64,000 bases of DNA from Cytophagales bacterium (GTDB lineage: Bacteria > Bacteroidota > Bacteroidia > Cytophagales > Cyclobacteriaceae): the NCBI GenBank assembly GCA_017303795.1, contig JAFLBR010000017.1, positions 1-64,000 on the forward strand, in the 5' to 3' direction. The notes under the pieces were generated by a model that was not told the DNA's origin, ran no database searches, and saw only the letters and a list, made by a program, of their open reading frames with translations. A program made the position numbers and the translations under genes. Numbering within the stretch: the stretch's first letter is position 1; each line of letters starts with the position of its first letter. Positions 33,568 to 42,030 of the stretch are shown here, piece after piece.

Positions 33568-33959
33568 TGTTCCAGATTAAGCACCTTATAAACTGTTTGG
33601 TGGTGGTAACTTTCTTTCTGGGTTACATGGAATGGGGTGCTGATAATCGGACATTTTTGTTTCAGGCTGCGGCTGCGTTGCTTATTTCCTTACCCAGCGA
33701 TTTAGAAGGGCTACTGAATCCTTTTGTTATCATTCCCCTTGCCGGGATGATCATGTTGGTCATAACCTTCTTTCAAAAAAGTCCCAGTCGCAAACTTTCG
33801 TTGATTGGTTTAGCTTGCCTTGCAGTATTTATGGTGTTTTTGTTTTTTATAGGATTAATTAGCATGAACTTCAAAATAGCATTATCAACTATTCCATTTC
33901 TGGCCTGCGCCATGTTAAGCTTACGGCTTAATTTGCGTAAGAAGATCGCAGGGTTATGA
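33567..33959 (+). CDS. Hypothetical membrane protein
   Basis: A 130-residue protein with four hydrophobic helices (about residues 8-25, 35-52, 55-70 and 82-118). I do not recognise it. It is translationally coupled to the VOC gene before it (TGATG) and to the DUF1801 gene after it (ATGA), which makes it a genuine member of this small operon. Confidence 0.6.
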   Translation: MFQIKHLINCLVVVTFFLGYMEWGADNRTFLFQAAAALLISLPSDLEGLLNPFVIIPLAGMIMLVITFFQKSPSRKLSLIGLACLAVFMVFLFFIGLISMNFKIALSTIPFLACAMLSLRLNLRKKIAGL

Positions 33960-34324
33960 TTACAACCTTAGATAGTTTCTATCTCACTAAGCCCGTTGCT
34001 ACCAAAAGCTGTCTGCTGGCTTTGCGAACTATAATTCTTAGTCACGATAAAAATATTATCGAGACGGTAAAGTATGGAATGCCTTGCTTCTGTTATGGTA
34101 AGAAACAATTTTGTTATCTGTGGATAGACAAGAAGACGAACAATCCGTACATCCTTTTTGTAGAAGGCAAACATATTAATCATCCAAAGTTAGAAGCAGG
34201 CACACGCGCACGAATGAAAATTCTAAGGGTTAATCCCAATAAGGATTTGCCGTTAAGAACAATTCAATCCATTCTGAAATTAGCAGTGAGTTTGTATCAA
34301 AACGGATTGGTGAAGGCTAAATGA
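33956..34324 (+). CDS. DUF1801-family protein
   Basis: A 122-residue protein with the DUF1801 (YdhG-like) pattern: IIETVKYGMPCFCYGKKQFCYLWIDKK and the C-terminal LPLRTIQSILKLAVSLY helix. The biochemical role of the family is not established. It overlaps the preceding gene by four bases (ATGA) and ends eight bases before the convergent GH32 gene. Confidence 0.75.
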   Translation: MITTLDSFYLTKPVATKSCLLALRTIILSHDKNIIETVKYGMPCFCYGKKQFCYLWIDKKTNNPYILFVEGKHINHPKLEAGTRARMKILRVNPNKDLPLRTIQSILKLAVSLYQNGLVKAK

Positions 34325-34332
34325 AATGTCTT

Positions 34333-35787
34333 TTACTTCTTTTTCCCCACCGCCCAGACTGCATTAATCTCTGCATTTCCAAAGACGTCAACACCCGGTT
34401 TGTTATGAGTAGGAAACACCTGATCGGTGATAACGTAAAGCCCATCTGCAGTAAAGACTTCTATTACCGATTGATCAGCAATTATGCGTACGGTTAGCTT
34501 TTCGGGTTTTGGTTCTATGATTACCGATTCTACGCTGGCAAAATCTTTTTGAAAATCTACTTGCCCGGATTTTGTTCTATCGAGATATAGTTTTCCATCG
34601 CGCAAGCCAATAGTAGTTTGCTCGTTGCCGGATTTAAAAAGATGCAGACCACTTCCTTCCTGCAAGTCAACCTCCAGCTCGAAAGTCTGCGATTGTAATT
34701 CGTTAATCGAATTTAACTTTTGTACGCGGGCTGTTTGCCATTCTTTAACAGGTTTCTGTGTTAAACGTAAGTCGGCAGCGGTTTCTTTCAAGCCTAACTC
34801 GCGGGGTATTGAAAACATACCGCGCCATTTTCCGGTCGGTATCTGGTTGGCGTATGTCCAGTTGTTTACCCAACCTAGCATAATGGTGCGGTCTTTTACA
34901 TTATTGAATACAATGCCTGCATAATAATCCTTTCCAAAATCAACATACAAGGGTTGTGTTTGTGCACTTGTAAATTTTGTTCCATCAAATTCGCCCACAA
35001 AATATTGCATACCTACAAACGTAGGGCCGGCCGGGTGGCTACCTGAAAGTGATAACACCCATTGTGTTTTTTCGGGTTGACCTTCCACTGGTAGTTCAAA
35101 TAAATCAGGACATTCCCAGATGCGTAATGTATCTCCGGTAGGGCCGAATTCGCTCATCAGATTCCACGCCAGTAAATCCTTCGATTCGTATAATTGGACT
35201 TTATATAAGTCGGGTACCACCAAAGCCATTACCCATTTTTCATGTTCGGGATACCAGAATACTTTCGGATCGCGAAAATCCTTGCGTTCAATATCCAATA
35301 CAGGATTGTTATCGTAGCGGTTCCATGTTCTGCCTTTATCGTTGCTATAGGCCAGGCTTTGATGCTGGCGCAAACCTTGGTTATCGGCATGCAGGTGCGA
35401 GGTATAAATTGACACTAGGCAATTTGGCTCAGCGCAGAGTTTATGCGTGTTATTAAAATCAACCACTGCTGTTCCAGAAAAAATCATGGTGCTATCGCCT
35501 GTTGCAGCATCAGTATATTCTTCAATAGCAACGGGTAGTTCTGTCCAGTTAATTAAATCCGTACTAACGGCATGGCCCCAACTCATGTGGCCCCAGGTTT
35601 TGCCATAAGGGTTGTATTGAAAAAAGAGATGATACTCACCATCTAAGTAAACCAATCCGTTAGGATCGTTAGTCCAGTTTTTTTGCGGACTAAAGTGTAC
35701 CTGCGGCCGATATTGTTCAACTGAATCTTTTTTAGGTGCGCATTGGATTAACGTTAAAACAAGCGCAAAGAAAGTTAGTTGTTTCAT
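34333..35787 (-). CDS. Glycoside hydrolase family 32 lipoprotein (levanase/invertase type)
   Basis: A 484-residue lipoprotein (lipobox LIQCAP, Cys16) that hydrolyses fructose-containing sugars such as sucrose, inulin or levan at the cell surface. The catalytic nucleophile motif WTNDPNGLVYLDGEYHLFFQ, the transition-state motif FRDPK and the acid-base ECPDLF are intact. A five-bladed propeller spans about residues 30-345 and a C-terminal beta-sandwich follows. It lies 19 bases after the histidine kinase gene on the same strand. No SusC/SusD or fructokinase genes are adjacent. Confidence 0.9.
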   Translation of the reverse strand: MKQLTFFALVLTLIQCAPKKDSVEQYRPQVHFSPQKNWTNDPNGLVYLDGEYHLFFQYNPYGKTWGHMSWGHAVSTDLINWTELPVAIEEYTDAATGDSTMIFSGTAVVDFNNTHKLCAEPNCLVSIYTSHLHADNQGLRQHQSLAYSNDKGRTWNRYDNNPVLDIERKDFRDPKVFWYPEHEKWVMALVVPDLYKVQLYESKDLLAWNLMSEFGPTGDTLRIWECPDLFELPVEGQPEKTQWVLSLSGSHPAGPTFVGMQYFVGEFDGTKFTSAQTQPLYVDFGKDYYAGIVFNNVKDRTIMLGWVNNWTYANQIPTGKWRGMFSIPRELGLKETAADLRLTQKPVKEWQTARVQKLNSINELQSQTFELEVDLQEGSGLHLFKSGNEQTTIGLRDGKLYLDRTKSGQVDFQKDFASVESVIIEPKPEKLTVRIIADQSVIEVFTADGLYVITDQVFPTHNKPGVDVFGNAEINAVWAVGKKK

Positions 35788-35805
35788 ATGGTTGCGATTG
35801 AGTGA

Positions 35806-37137
35806 TTAAACAGTTTGCGACTCAGTATCGGGTTCGTTATAAACCGGAATAACAACCGTAAAGGTAGAACCTAATTGGTATTCAGAGGCTACCAGTATAG
35901 TACCTTTAAGTTTTTCAACAGTTTGTTTTACAATGTAAAGGCCAAGTCCTGAGCCTTCCGCTTTTTCATTAGCCTGGTAAAACATATCAAAAATTCTATG
36001 GATGTGTTTGGCTGGAATGCCAAGCCCGTTGTCTTGCACAATAAACTTGATGTGACTCTCGCGCAGGGCAGCACTAACTTTTAGCATGGGGTTTGCCTTG
36101 GCAGGGTCCATGTATTTGATAGCATTGCCGATAAGATTACCAAGCACAATTTGCAGCCGCGATGGGTCTGAGTAAATCACAAGATCGGTTGGTACATCCA
36201 GTTCAATTTTTACTTTTTCGGTATGCGGATGCGAACGCAGATTTTCCAGAATGTTACGAACAAGTTTACTCACCAGCACTTTTTGCTTTTCAACCTCAAG
36301 CCGGGTATTGCGCGAATAATCAGAAATGTCGCGAATAAATTTTTGCAAATCATCCACGCGGCCATCCATCATCTCAATCAGTTCGCGCAATTCCTTTTTG
36401 TCTTCCGTTACCCGGCTCAAATGAATGAGTCCGCGTACGGAACTGAGCGGAGCCATCAGATCGTGCGAGGTACTGTACACAAATTGATCTAACTCAGTAT
36501 TGAGTTTGGTTAGTTCTGAATTTTTTTCACTGATCTGTTTTTCATTTTCAAGCAATGACTTTTCAGATCGGAAGTTTACACTAATCAGGTAATAGATAAT
36601 CAGCACCGAAGCGGCCAGCGCACATCCAAAATTCGTAATCAGATTTATGTCATCAAGATCACTGCGGTGATAGGTTTTTTCAATGATGGTGAAGTCAGTA
36701 ACCTGCCCCAACAGGAATAGCCCGATAGGCAGCAAAAGTAGCATTAAGCTTTTAGCCCGTTCTTCATACCCAAAAGCTGCCATGGCCCCAAGGGCAGTTG
36801 GGATGTAGAACATATAAAGTCCAACTTCGCTCGGTTCAACCTGGTTAAAGATGAACACGGTAAAGTTTACGATAACACCCAATAGAATTTTAGCTGGTGT
36901 AAAAAATCTCAGTCGATTCAGCATAAAGCAGATCGCAGCCAAAAAGGCACAAGCTAATTCGTAGATCAGGCCGTGGTAAACACCGTAGTAGATGTCCAGA
37001 AGCGAATAGCCGAAAGCAAAAAAGAAAGTAATCGCGCAAAGCTGCCCGGTAAGCAGCACCCGTTTGTACTCGGTGTACGATAAAATGAAATTACTCTTTC
37101 CGAGAATGAATTTGCGGAGGGTGCCAGGGGGAAGCAT
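35806..37137 (-). CDS. Membrane sensor histidine kinase
   Basis: A 443-residue kinase with about six N-terminal helices (residues 25-190), a short coiled coil, a HisKA domain with phospho-acceptor His225 (YSTSHDLMAPLSS) and an HATPase_c domain with the N box GNLIGNAIKY and G boxes DNGLGIP and GSGLGLYIV. There is no fused receiver. The membrane part may sense a ligand in the bilayer. It is upstream of the GH32 gene by 19 bases, so sugar hydrolase and kinase may be expressed together; no response regulator gene is next to it. Confidence 0.88.
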   Translation of the reverse strand: MLPPGTLRKFILGKSNFILSYTEYKRVLLTGQLCAITFFFAFGYSLLDIYYGVYHGLIYELACAFLAAICFMLNRLRFFTPAKILLGVIVNFTVFIFNQVEPSEVGLYMFYIPTALGAMAAFGYEERAKSLMLLLLPIGLFLLGQVTDFTIIEKTYHRSDLDDINLITNFGCALAASVLIIYYLISVNFRSEKSLLENEKQISEKNSELTKLNTELDQFVYSTSHDLMAPLSSVRGLIHLSRVTEDKKELRELIEMMDGRVDDLQKFIRDISDYSRNTRLEVEKQKVLVSKLVRNILENLRSHPHTEKVKIELDVPTDLVIYSDPSRLQIVLGNLIGNAIKYMDPAKANPMLKVSAALRESHIKFIVQDNGLGIPAKHIHRIFDMFYQANEKAEGSGLGLYIVKQTVEKLKGTILVASEYQLGSTFTVVIPVYNEPDTESQTV

Positions 37138-37250
37138 AGACTTAGTAAACTTAGCAAATTTGAAACAGTGGTAAAGTACCAGTGCTAGAAAAATGCTAAA
37201 GTTTTATGGAATTGCCCAGCCAGGAATGAGCAACACCCGGATTGAATCTC

Positions 37251-38060
37251 TCAACGCACTTGCGCCTTGCGAATAATTTTTGAAAAAGTGCGTGGCAGAA
37301 ACCGCTTCAGGTACACGGCAAAGATTTCTTTAAAACCACCTATGTAAACCTCTTCTTTTTTGTTGGCAATTGCTTTAAGTACTTTGGGCGCAAAAATTTC
37401 AGGTGGCATGCCGGTATTGGTGCTACCATCCATTTTATTTAGCGTTGTGCCATCGCCTGTCACAGCATGCATAGTAATGTTGGTTTTAATCCAGCCGGGG
37501 CAAACAATCGTAACATGAATGTCTTTGCTTTCTTTCCACAACTCAGCACGTAACGAATCAAAGAATCCGTGCAGCGCATGTTTGGCGGCTGCATAACCCG
37601 ATCTATACGGAGTTCCGATCTTACCCATTACACTGGAGATAGTTACAATGTGTCCGGCTTTGCGCGATAGTAAATGTGGTACCAGATACTTGGTAATTCC
37701 AATCGTGCCGAAGTAGTCCACCTCCATCACTTTTCGATCAACCTCTAACAGCGTTTCTTTAGCAAGACTTCGCTGACTAATACCACCATTGTTGAAAAGA
37801 ATATCCACCTGCCCAAACATTTGAATAGCAGCCTCGACACTCAATTTAAGAGTATCCGATTGACTAAGATCTAGCGGTAAAATTTTAATGTTTGCTTGTG
37901 TGGCAATAGGGCAATTGCCTTTTACACGTTCAAGTTCTTCTTTTCTACGGGCCGATAAGATAAGGCGGGCACCATGTTTTGCCAGTTCGTTAGTTAGTGC
38001 TTCGCCAATACCTGAAGAAGCTCCTGTAATCCAAACAACTTTGCCGGAGTAATATTTCAT
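37251..38060 (-). CDS. Short-chain dehydrogenase/reductase
   Basis: A 269-residue SDR with the cofactor motif TGASSGIGEALT (residues 12-23), NNGGIS, the catalytic Ser of TISSVMGKIGTPYRSGYAAAKHAL and the Tyr-x3-Lys pair in YAAAK. It resembles the DltE/YqjQ group of broad-substrate or lipid-linked SDRs with a C-terminal extension (EEVYIGGFKEIFAVYLKR). The substrate is unknown. It is an isolated minus-strand gene in front of the histidine kinase gene. Confidence 0.85.
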   Translation of the reverse strand: MKYYSGKVVWITGASSGIGEALTNELAKHGARLILSARRKEELERVKGNCPIATQANIKILPLDLSQSDTLKLSVEAAIQMFGQVDILFNNGGISQRSLAKETLLEVDRKVMEVDYFGTIGITKYLVPHLLSRKAGHIVTISSVMGKIGTPYRSGYAAAKHALHGFFDSLRAELWKESKDIHVTIVCPGWIKTNITMHAVTGDGTTLNKMDGSTNTGMPPEIFAPKVLKAIANKKEEVYIGGFKEIFAVYLKRFLPRTFSKIIRKAQVR

Positions 38061-38087
38061 GTGTTAATATTTAATTTTTTTTGGCCA

Positions 38088-38130
38088 CATGCCTGCATGC
38101 CGTAGTGCAGCATTTCGGCACGCAGGCATG
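38088..38130. other. Imperfect 15-bp hairpin
   Basis: CATGCCTGCATGCCG and CGGCACGCAGGCATG pair with one G-T wobble. It lies in the 146-base gap between the SDR gene and the next upstream gene. There is no T-run on the proper side for termination, so I leave its function open. Confidence 0.4.
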
Positions 38131-38206
38131 GAATTCGCATACTGAGATTTACCTCGAACTAGATTCTTTAACCTCTCGTTGGGAGTAAGTCTGGTTCATG
38201 CTCATT

Positions 38207-38581
38207 TCATACGGGTGATTTTGTTTTTGTATTTTCTGCATAGACCCAAATGGTATAAATACCAATGGCTGTTCCTATTGGAAATGAAAACAATTTAAAG
38301 ATGCCGAGTATGAGCGCAAGTGTTAAGGCCCATTTTTTATGATTCAACAAACCTGAACCAGCGATAATACCCGGTATCGCAAAGACGATTACAACACAAA
38401 CAGCAATAGTACCAATGAAGGGAAGCAGCCATTCAAAAACCCAGGCACCATCGGGGCCAGCTTCTTCGCTTAAAAATGGAAAAAACGCACTGAAGAATGC
38501 GTAGAGAAAAATCATGGTGAGTATCTGTAGCGCACCTGAAATGATGTAGATAAAACCTAAAATCCGATTGTGATTTTCCAT
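38207..38581 (-). CDS. Hypothetical membrane protein
   Basis: A 124-residue protein with three to four hydrophobic helices (about residues 8-35, 50-75 and 85-112). It resembles small DUF4064/DUF4870-like proteins in layout (helix - loop - IPGIIAGSGLLNHKKWA - helix), but I cannot assign it. It starts 11 bases after the dihydrofolate reductase gene on the same strand and is probably co-transcribed with it. Confidence 0.65.
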   Translation of the reverse strand: MENHNRILGFIYIISGALQILTMIFLYAFFSAFFPFLSEEAGPDGAWVFEWLLPFIGTIAVCVVIVFAIPGIIAGSGLLNHKKWALTLALILGIFKLFSFPIGTAIGIYTIWVYAENTKTKSPV

Positions 38582-38592
38582 AGCAGTGGGGT

Positions 38593-39093
38593 TTATATTT
38601 TTTCGTATATAACGAAATCAAACGCAAATGGATGTTTGGCATCAACAGAATGATGCCTTCGCGACAATTCTTTCCATTCAGTTAAGTTCACATTGGGGAA
38701 GTAAGTATCGCCAGCTACCTCGGCTTTAATTTCTGTAAGATAAAGTCGATGGGCATGGGGTAAGCTCAACGTATAAATTTCGGCTCCGCCAATTATAAAA
38801 ACCTCTGTTTGATTAGCCTTGCGTGCTATTTCAAGTGCATCGGTAAGGGTGTGAACCACCTGGCAACCGGGTGCGCTAAAACCAGGCGATCTGGTAATAA
38901 CAATGTTGGTACGATTGGGCAACGGTCGGAATTTTTCGGGCAGCGATTGATAATTTTTTCGCCCCATGATTACATAGTGCTCGCTGGTGGTTTCCATAAA
39001 GTACTTCATATCATCGGGCAACCGCCATGGCAGATCGTTATTTTTTCCAATCACACGATTTTCAGAAAGCGCAGCTATCAATGAGACGATCAT
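38593..39093 (-). CDS. folA: Dihydrofolate reductase
   Basis: A 166-residue NADPH-dependent reductase that makes tetrahydrofolate. The family motifs are in order: [18 protein letters not shown] (substrate loop with the Trp), the catalytic acid in [20 protein letters not shown] (the NADPH-binding Thr is Asn here) and IIGGAEIY. The length is normal. It sits between fmt upstream and a small membrane protein gene downstream on the same strand. Confidence 0.93.
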   Translation of the reverse strand: MIVSLIAALSENRVIGKNNDLPWRLPDDMKYFMETTSEHYVIMGRKNYQSLPEKFRPLPNRTNIVITRSPGFSAPGCQVVHTLTDALEIARKANQTEVFIIGGAEIYTLSLPHAHRLYLTEIKAEVAGDTYFPNVNLTEWKELSRRHHSVDAKHPFAFDFVIYEKI

Positions 39094-39153
39094 TCGGGAG
39101 TCCTGATTTTAATTGCAAGTTGCATTAATTTCAATCAAACACATTTTCTAATA

Positions 39154-40071
39154 TCAAATTTTATTGCCACGAAAAAACTCTTCTACCAACATTCGCTTTT
39201 TGCCTTCGGGTTGAAATTCCAAAACGTTTACCCAGCCATCAATAACTTTAATTTTTAGTCCCTTATCAATAGTCCATTGCCCCACATCAATTATGGACTG
39301 ATTATCGACCATCGACTTCTCACACAAGAATATCTTATACGTCTTCCCATTCAAAACCGTCCACGCTCCCGGATACGGACTTAACCCCCGCACAAAATCA
39401 ACTACTTTCTTAGCGGACTGATTCCAGTTAATCTCGCAAGTCTCCTTAAAAATTTTTGGTGCATGTTTTATTTCTTCGCTTGTGTTTTGAGGTAGCGATG
39501 GATAATCCCCAACTTCAATAGCTTTTACTGTTTTCAAAACCAGTTTTGCACCCTTGTGCATCAGACGTTCGTAAAGTGTGCCTATCGTATCACTTTCGTG
39601 GATGGGTTCTTTTTCTTGAAAGATGATGCTGCCCGTATCAATTTCATGCTTGAGAAAAAAGGTAGTAACACCAGTTTCAGTTTCGCCATTAATAATAGCC
39701 CAGTTAATTGGAGCTGCACCACGGTATTGTGGTAGTAAGGATGCGTGCAGGTTAAAGGTTCCTAATGCGGGCATAGCCCATACCACTTCGGGTAGCATTC
39801 GGAAGGCCACCACAATTTGAAGGTTGGCTTGATAACTTTTAAGTTCTTCAATAAAGGCAGGAGATTTCAGGTTAGTGGGTTGTAGAATAGGTAAGTTATG
39901 TTTTAGAGCAGCTTCCTTTACAGGAGAAGGCACCAGTTTTTGTCCGCGGCCTTGTGGTTTATCGGGCGCAGTAATAACGGCCACCACATTAAATTTCTGT
40001 TCAACCAGTATTTCAAGGCACGGCACGGCAAACTCGGGTGTGCCCATAAAGATGATGCGAAGGGGAGTCAT
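39154..40071 (-). CDS. fmt: Methionyl-tRNA formyltransferase
   Basis: Fmt formylates Met-tRNA for initiation using 10-formyl-THF. The 305-residue protein starts RIIFMGTPEFAVPCL and has the catalytic HASLLPQYRGAAPINW segment and GETETGVTTF. The C-terminal tRNA-binding OB-like domain is present from about residue 205. It is followed by folA on the same strand, so two folate-linked genes are neighbours. The 5' side begins after a palindromic element at 40107-40147. Confidence 0.94.
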   Translation of the reverse strand: MTPLRIIFMGTPEFAVPCLEILVEQKFNVVAVITAPDKPQGRGQKLVPSPVKEAALKHNLPILQPTNLKSPAFIEELKSYQANLQIVVAFRMLPEVVWAMPALGTFNLHASLLPQYRGAAPINWAIINGETETGVTTFFLKHEIDTGSIIFQEKEPIHESDTIGTLYERLMHKGAKLVLKTVKAIEVGDYPSLPQNTSEEIKHAPKIFKETCEINWNQSAKKVVDFVRGLSPYPGAWTVLNGKTYKIFLCEKSMVDNQSIIDVGQWTIDKGLKIKVIDGWVNVLEFQPEGKKRMLVEEFFRGNKI

Positions 40072-40106
40072 TTAGATACGGATCTTTATTTTTTAAGTAT
40101 TAGATT

Positions 40107-40147
40107 AACCCCGCAAATTGAAAGTTAAACTTTCAATTTGCGGGGTT
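40107..40147. repeat. Palindrome AACCCCGCAAATTGAAAG, copy next to fmt
   Basis: Perfect 18-base arms around a five-base centre form a strong hairpin immediately after the DUF4143 ATPase gene. It is almost identical to the palindrome at 41321-41363 on the other side of that gene. It can act as a terminator for the ATPase gene. Confidence 0.8.
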
Positions 40148-40150
40148 TGT

Positions 40151-41299
40151 TTAGTTCAGGTTTTTAATCAAATCAACTATTCCAATGGCTTCAACTCCTT
40201 TGCCTAATGGAAATGATCCTTCAATAGGGCTGCACACATACGCTTCTTTTATTTTCAGATCGTTCAGCAAATAATAAAAGCCTTTTGTTACCGAAGGTGC
40301 CTTTGCAAGTTTACATTCGACAGCTACCACACGTTTTCCTTTTTTCAGAATAAAATCAATCTCAGCTTGATCGGCTGTTGTGGCATAAAAAAACTCCCAT
40401 CCCGAAAGGGAGTAGGTAAGTTGGTTTAACACAAAACCCTCCCACGAAAATCCGGCCACCGGATGCGAGAGCAAATCGGATGTTCCTGAAATATTGAGTA
40501 ACGCATGCAGCAAGCCCGTATCTGAAAGGTAAATCTTCGGACTGCGCTTCAGTCGCTTATCAATATTTACATAGTATGGTTCCAGCTTTCTTACCATATA
40601 GGTGTTGGTCATAATATCTACATAGGTTTTTACTGTAGAGTGCGATATGCCCAGCGAGTTACCCAGGTTTGATAGGTTAAGGAATTGCCCATGCAGATGG
40701 GCGCACATCATCCAGAACTTGCGCATATTTTCAGGAGCCACACCAATTCCAAATGCAGAAAGATCGCGCTCCAGAAATGTTCTGATGAAATTCTTTCGCC
40801 AAACCATACTCAGTTGTTCTTGTTTGGCAAGAAGACTTCCCGGAAAGCCACCACGCAACCACAGGCGTTGCATGCCACCTTTTATGTCAACCGATTCAGT
40901 TAAGGTAAAAGGTGCCAGTTCTGTATAAACAATGCGTCCGGCTAGGGTTTCAGATGTTTGGCGTAGTAACTCAGGCGAGGCCGATCCCAACAAAAGAAAT
41001 TGACCATTCTTTTTCCCTTTATCAATCGTACTCCTTAACACCCGAAATAGCTCGGGCATGAACTGTACTTCATCAAAGCAAACAAGCTTACCGTGGTGTT
41101 GTGCCAGAAACAACGAGGGGTCATTTAGTTTTACCCGGTCTTCCGGATCTTCCAGATCGATATACACGGCTCCTTTTACTGTGGCAATTATACTTTTGGC
41201 AAGAGTAGATTTACCACATTGCCGCGGGCCTGTAATGGCTACAGCCGGAAAGTGCCGTAAGTATTTACGAATTTCTTTTTCCTTGTCCCGCGTTATCAT
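40151..41299 (-). CDS. AAA_14/DUF4143 ATPase
   Basis: A 382-residue protein of a very widespread but poorly understood family. The N-terminal AAA_14 domain has Walker A GPRQCGKSTLA, Walker B LVCFDEVQ and the sensor LLGSASPELL. The C-terminal DUF4143 part (about 185-350) has a winged-helix-like region, then FILKKGKRVVAVECKLA, a PD-(D/E)xK nuclease-like motif (EIDF-x-ECK). The ATG at 41299 lies four bases after a TATATTTG promoter box; a TTG at 41314 would fall on the far side of that box. The gene is bracketed by two near-identical palindromes. Confidence 0.85.
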   Translation of the reverse strand: MITRDKEKEIRKYLRHFPAVAITGPRQCGKSTLAKSIIATVKGAVYIDLEDPEDRVKLNDPSLFLAQHHGKLVCFDEVQFMPELFRVLRSTIDKGKKNGQFLLLGSASPELLRQTSETLAGRIVYTELAPFTLTESVDIKGGMQRLWLRGGFPGSLLAKQEQLSMVWRKNFIRTFLERDLSAFGIGVAPENMRKFWMMCAHLHGQFLNLSNLGNSLGISHSTVKTYVDIMTNTYMVRKLEPYYVNIDKRLKRSPKIYLSDTGLLHALLNISGTSDLLSHPVAGFSWEGFVLNQLTYSLSGWEFFYATTADQAEIDFILKKGKRVVAVECKLAKAPSVTKGFYYLLNDLKIKEAYVCSPIEGSFPLGKGVEAIGIVDLIKNLN

Positions 41300-41303
41300 G
41301 CGG

Positions 41304-41311
41304 CAAATATA
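41304..41311 (-). promoter_or_regulatory. Promoter -7 box TATATTTG of the DUF4143 ATPase gene
   Basis: A perfect TAnnTTTG match with only four bases between it and the ATG, which predicts a leaderless transcript. It lies between the start codon and the second palindrome. Confidence 0.5.
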
Positions 41312-41320
41312 CAAAAAACT

Positions 41321-41363
41321 GAACCCCGCAAATTGAAAGTAAAACTTTCAATTTGCGGGGTTC
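41321..41363. repeat. Palindrome GAACCCCGCAAATTGAAAGT, copy next to nth
   Basis: Perfect 20-base arms around an AAA centre, just after the nth stop codon and before the ATPase promoter. It can terminate nth. The arms match those of 40107-40147 over 18 bases. Confidence 0.8.
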
Positions 41364-41387
41364 GATAAAACTCTAAATTCAGAGATT

Positions 41388-42026
41388 TTATCCTTCGCGT
41401 AAAGCTTTCCTTAGGTATTTTTTACAAATCGGGCAGGCCTCCCAATTGTGATTACGAGCCGGGCAATATTCGCGACCGTAATAAATAATCTGAAGATGAG
41501 CTTTGTTCCACTTCTTTTCCGGAATTAATCGCTTTAAATCTCTTTCGGTTTGCTCCACACTCTTTCCATTGCTTAATCCCCAGCGGTAAGCCAAACGATG
41601 TATGTGTGTATCTACAGGAAAAGCGGGCACCCCAAACCACTGCGTCATCACTACCGATGCTGTTTTATGCCCAACTGCCGGAAGTTCTTCCAGAGCTTCA
41701 AAAGTGTTGGGCACTTTACCATTATATTTCTCAATCAGAATTTTAGATAAACCATAAATCCCTTTCGATTTCATGGGTGATAATCCGCAAGGTTTTATAA
41801 TCTCTCGAATCTCTTCCACTGAAAGTTTCACCATATCAAACGGATTGTCGGCCAGCTTAAAAAGATCGGGTGTAGTTTTATTTACACGTACATCGGTACA
41901 CTGTGCCGAAAGCAACACCGCAATCAACAACGTGTAAGCATCTTTATGATCGAGTGGCACGGCCGGATTAGGATAAAGTTTATCCAGCGTCTTAATAATG
42001 TCGGTAACTTTTTCGGATTTCTTCAT
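41388..42026 (-). CDS. nth: Endonuclease III
   Basis: A 212-residue DNA glycosylase/AP lyase that removes oxidised pyrimidines. The helix-hairpin-helix with catalytic lysine (LPAVGHKTASVV) and the catalytic aspartate (FPVDTHIHRL) are present. The C-terminal iron-sulfur region is unusual: C-x9-C-x2-C with lysine (KKYLRK) where the fourth cysteine would be, so a standard [4Fe-4S] cluster may not form. The ATG at 42026 is used; TTG at 42038 is an alternative. Confidence 0.92.
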   Translation of the reverse strand: MKKSEKVTDIIKTLDKLYPNPAVPLDHKDAYTLLIAVLLSAQCTDVRVNKTTPDLFKLADNPFDMVKLSVEEIREIIKPCGLSPMKSKGIYGLSKILIEKYNGKVPNTFEALEELPAVGHKTASVVMTQWFGVPAFPVDTHIHRLAYRWGLSNGKSVEQTERDLKRLIPEKKWNKAHLQIIYYGREYCPARNHNWEACPICKKYLRKALREG

Positions 42027-42030
42027 AAAA

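Noticed and set aside
38088..38130. Hairpin downstream of the small membrane protein gene read as an intrinsic terminator
   Set aside because: The hairpin has no T-run on the side where a transcript from either strand would need one; only an A-rich flank is present on the minus strand.
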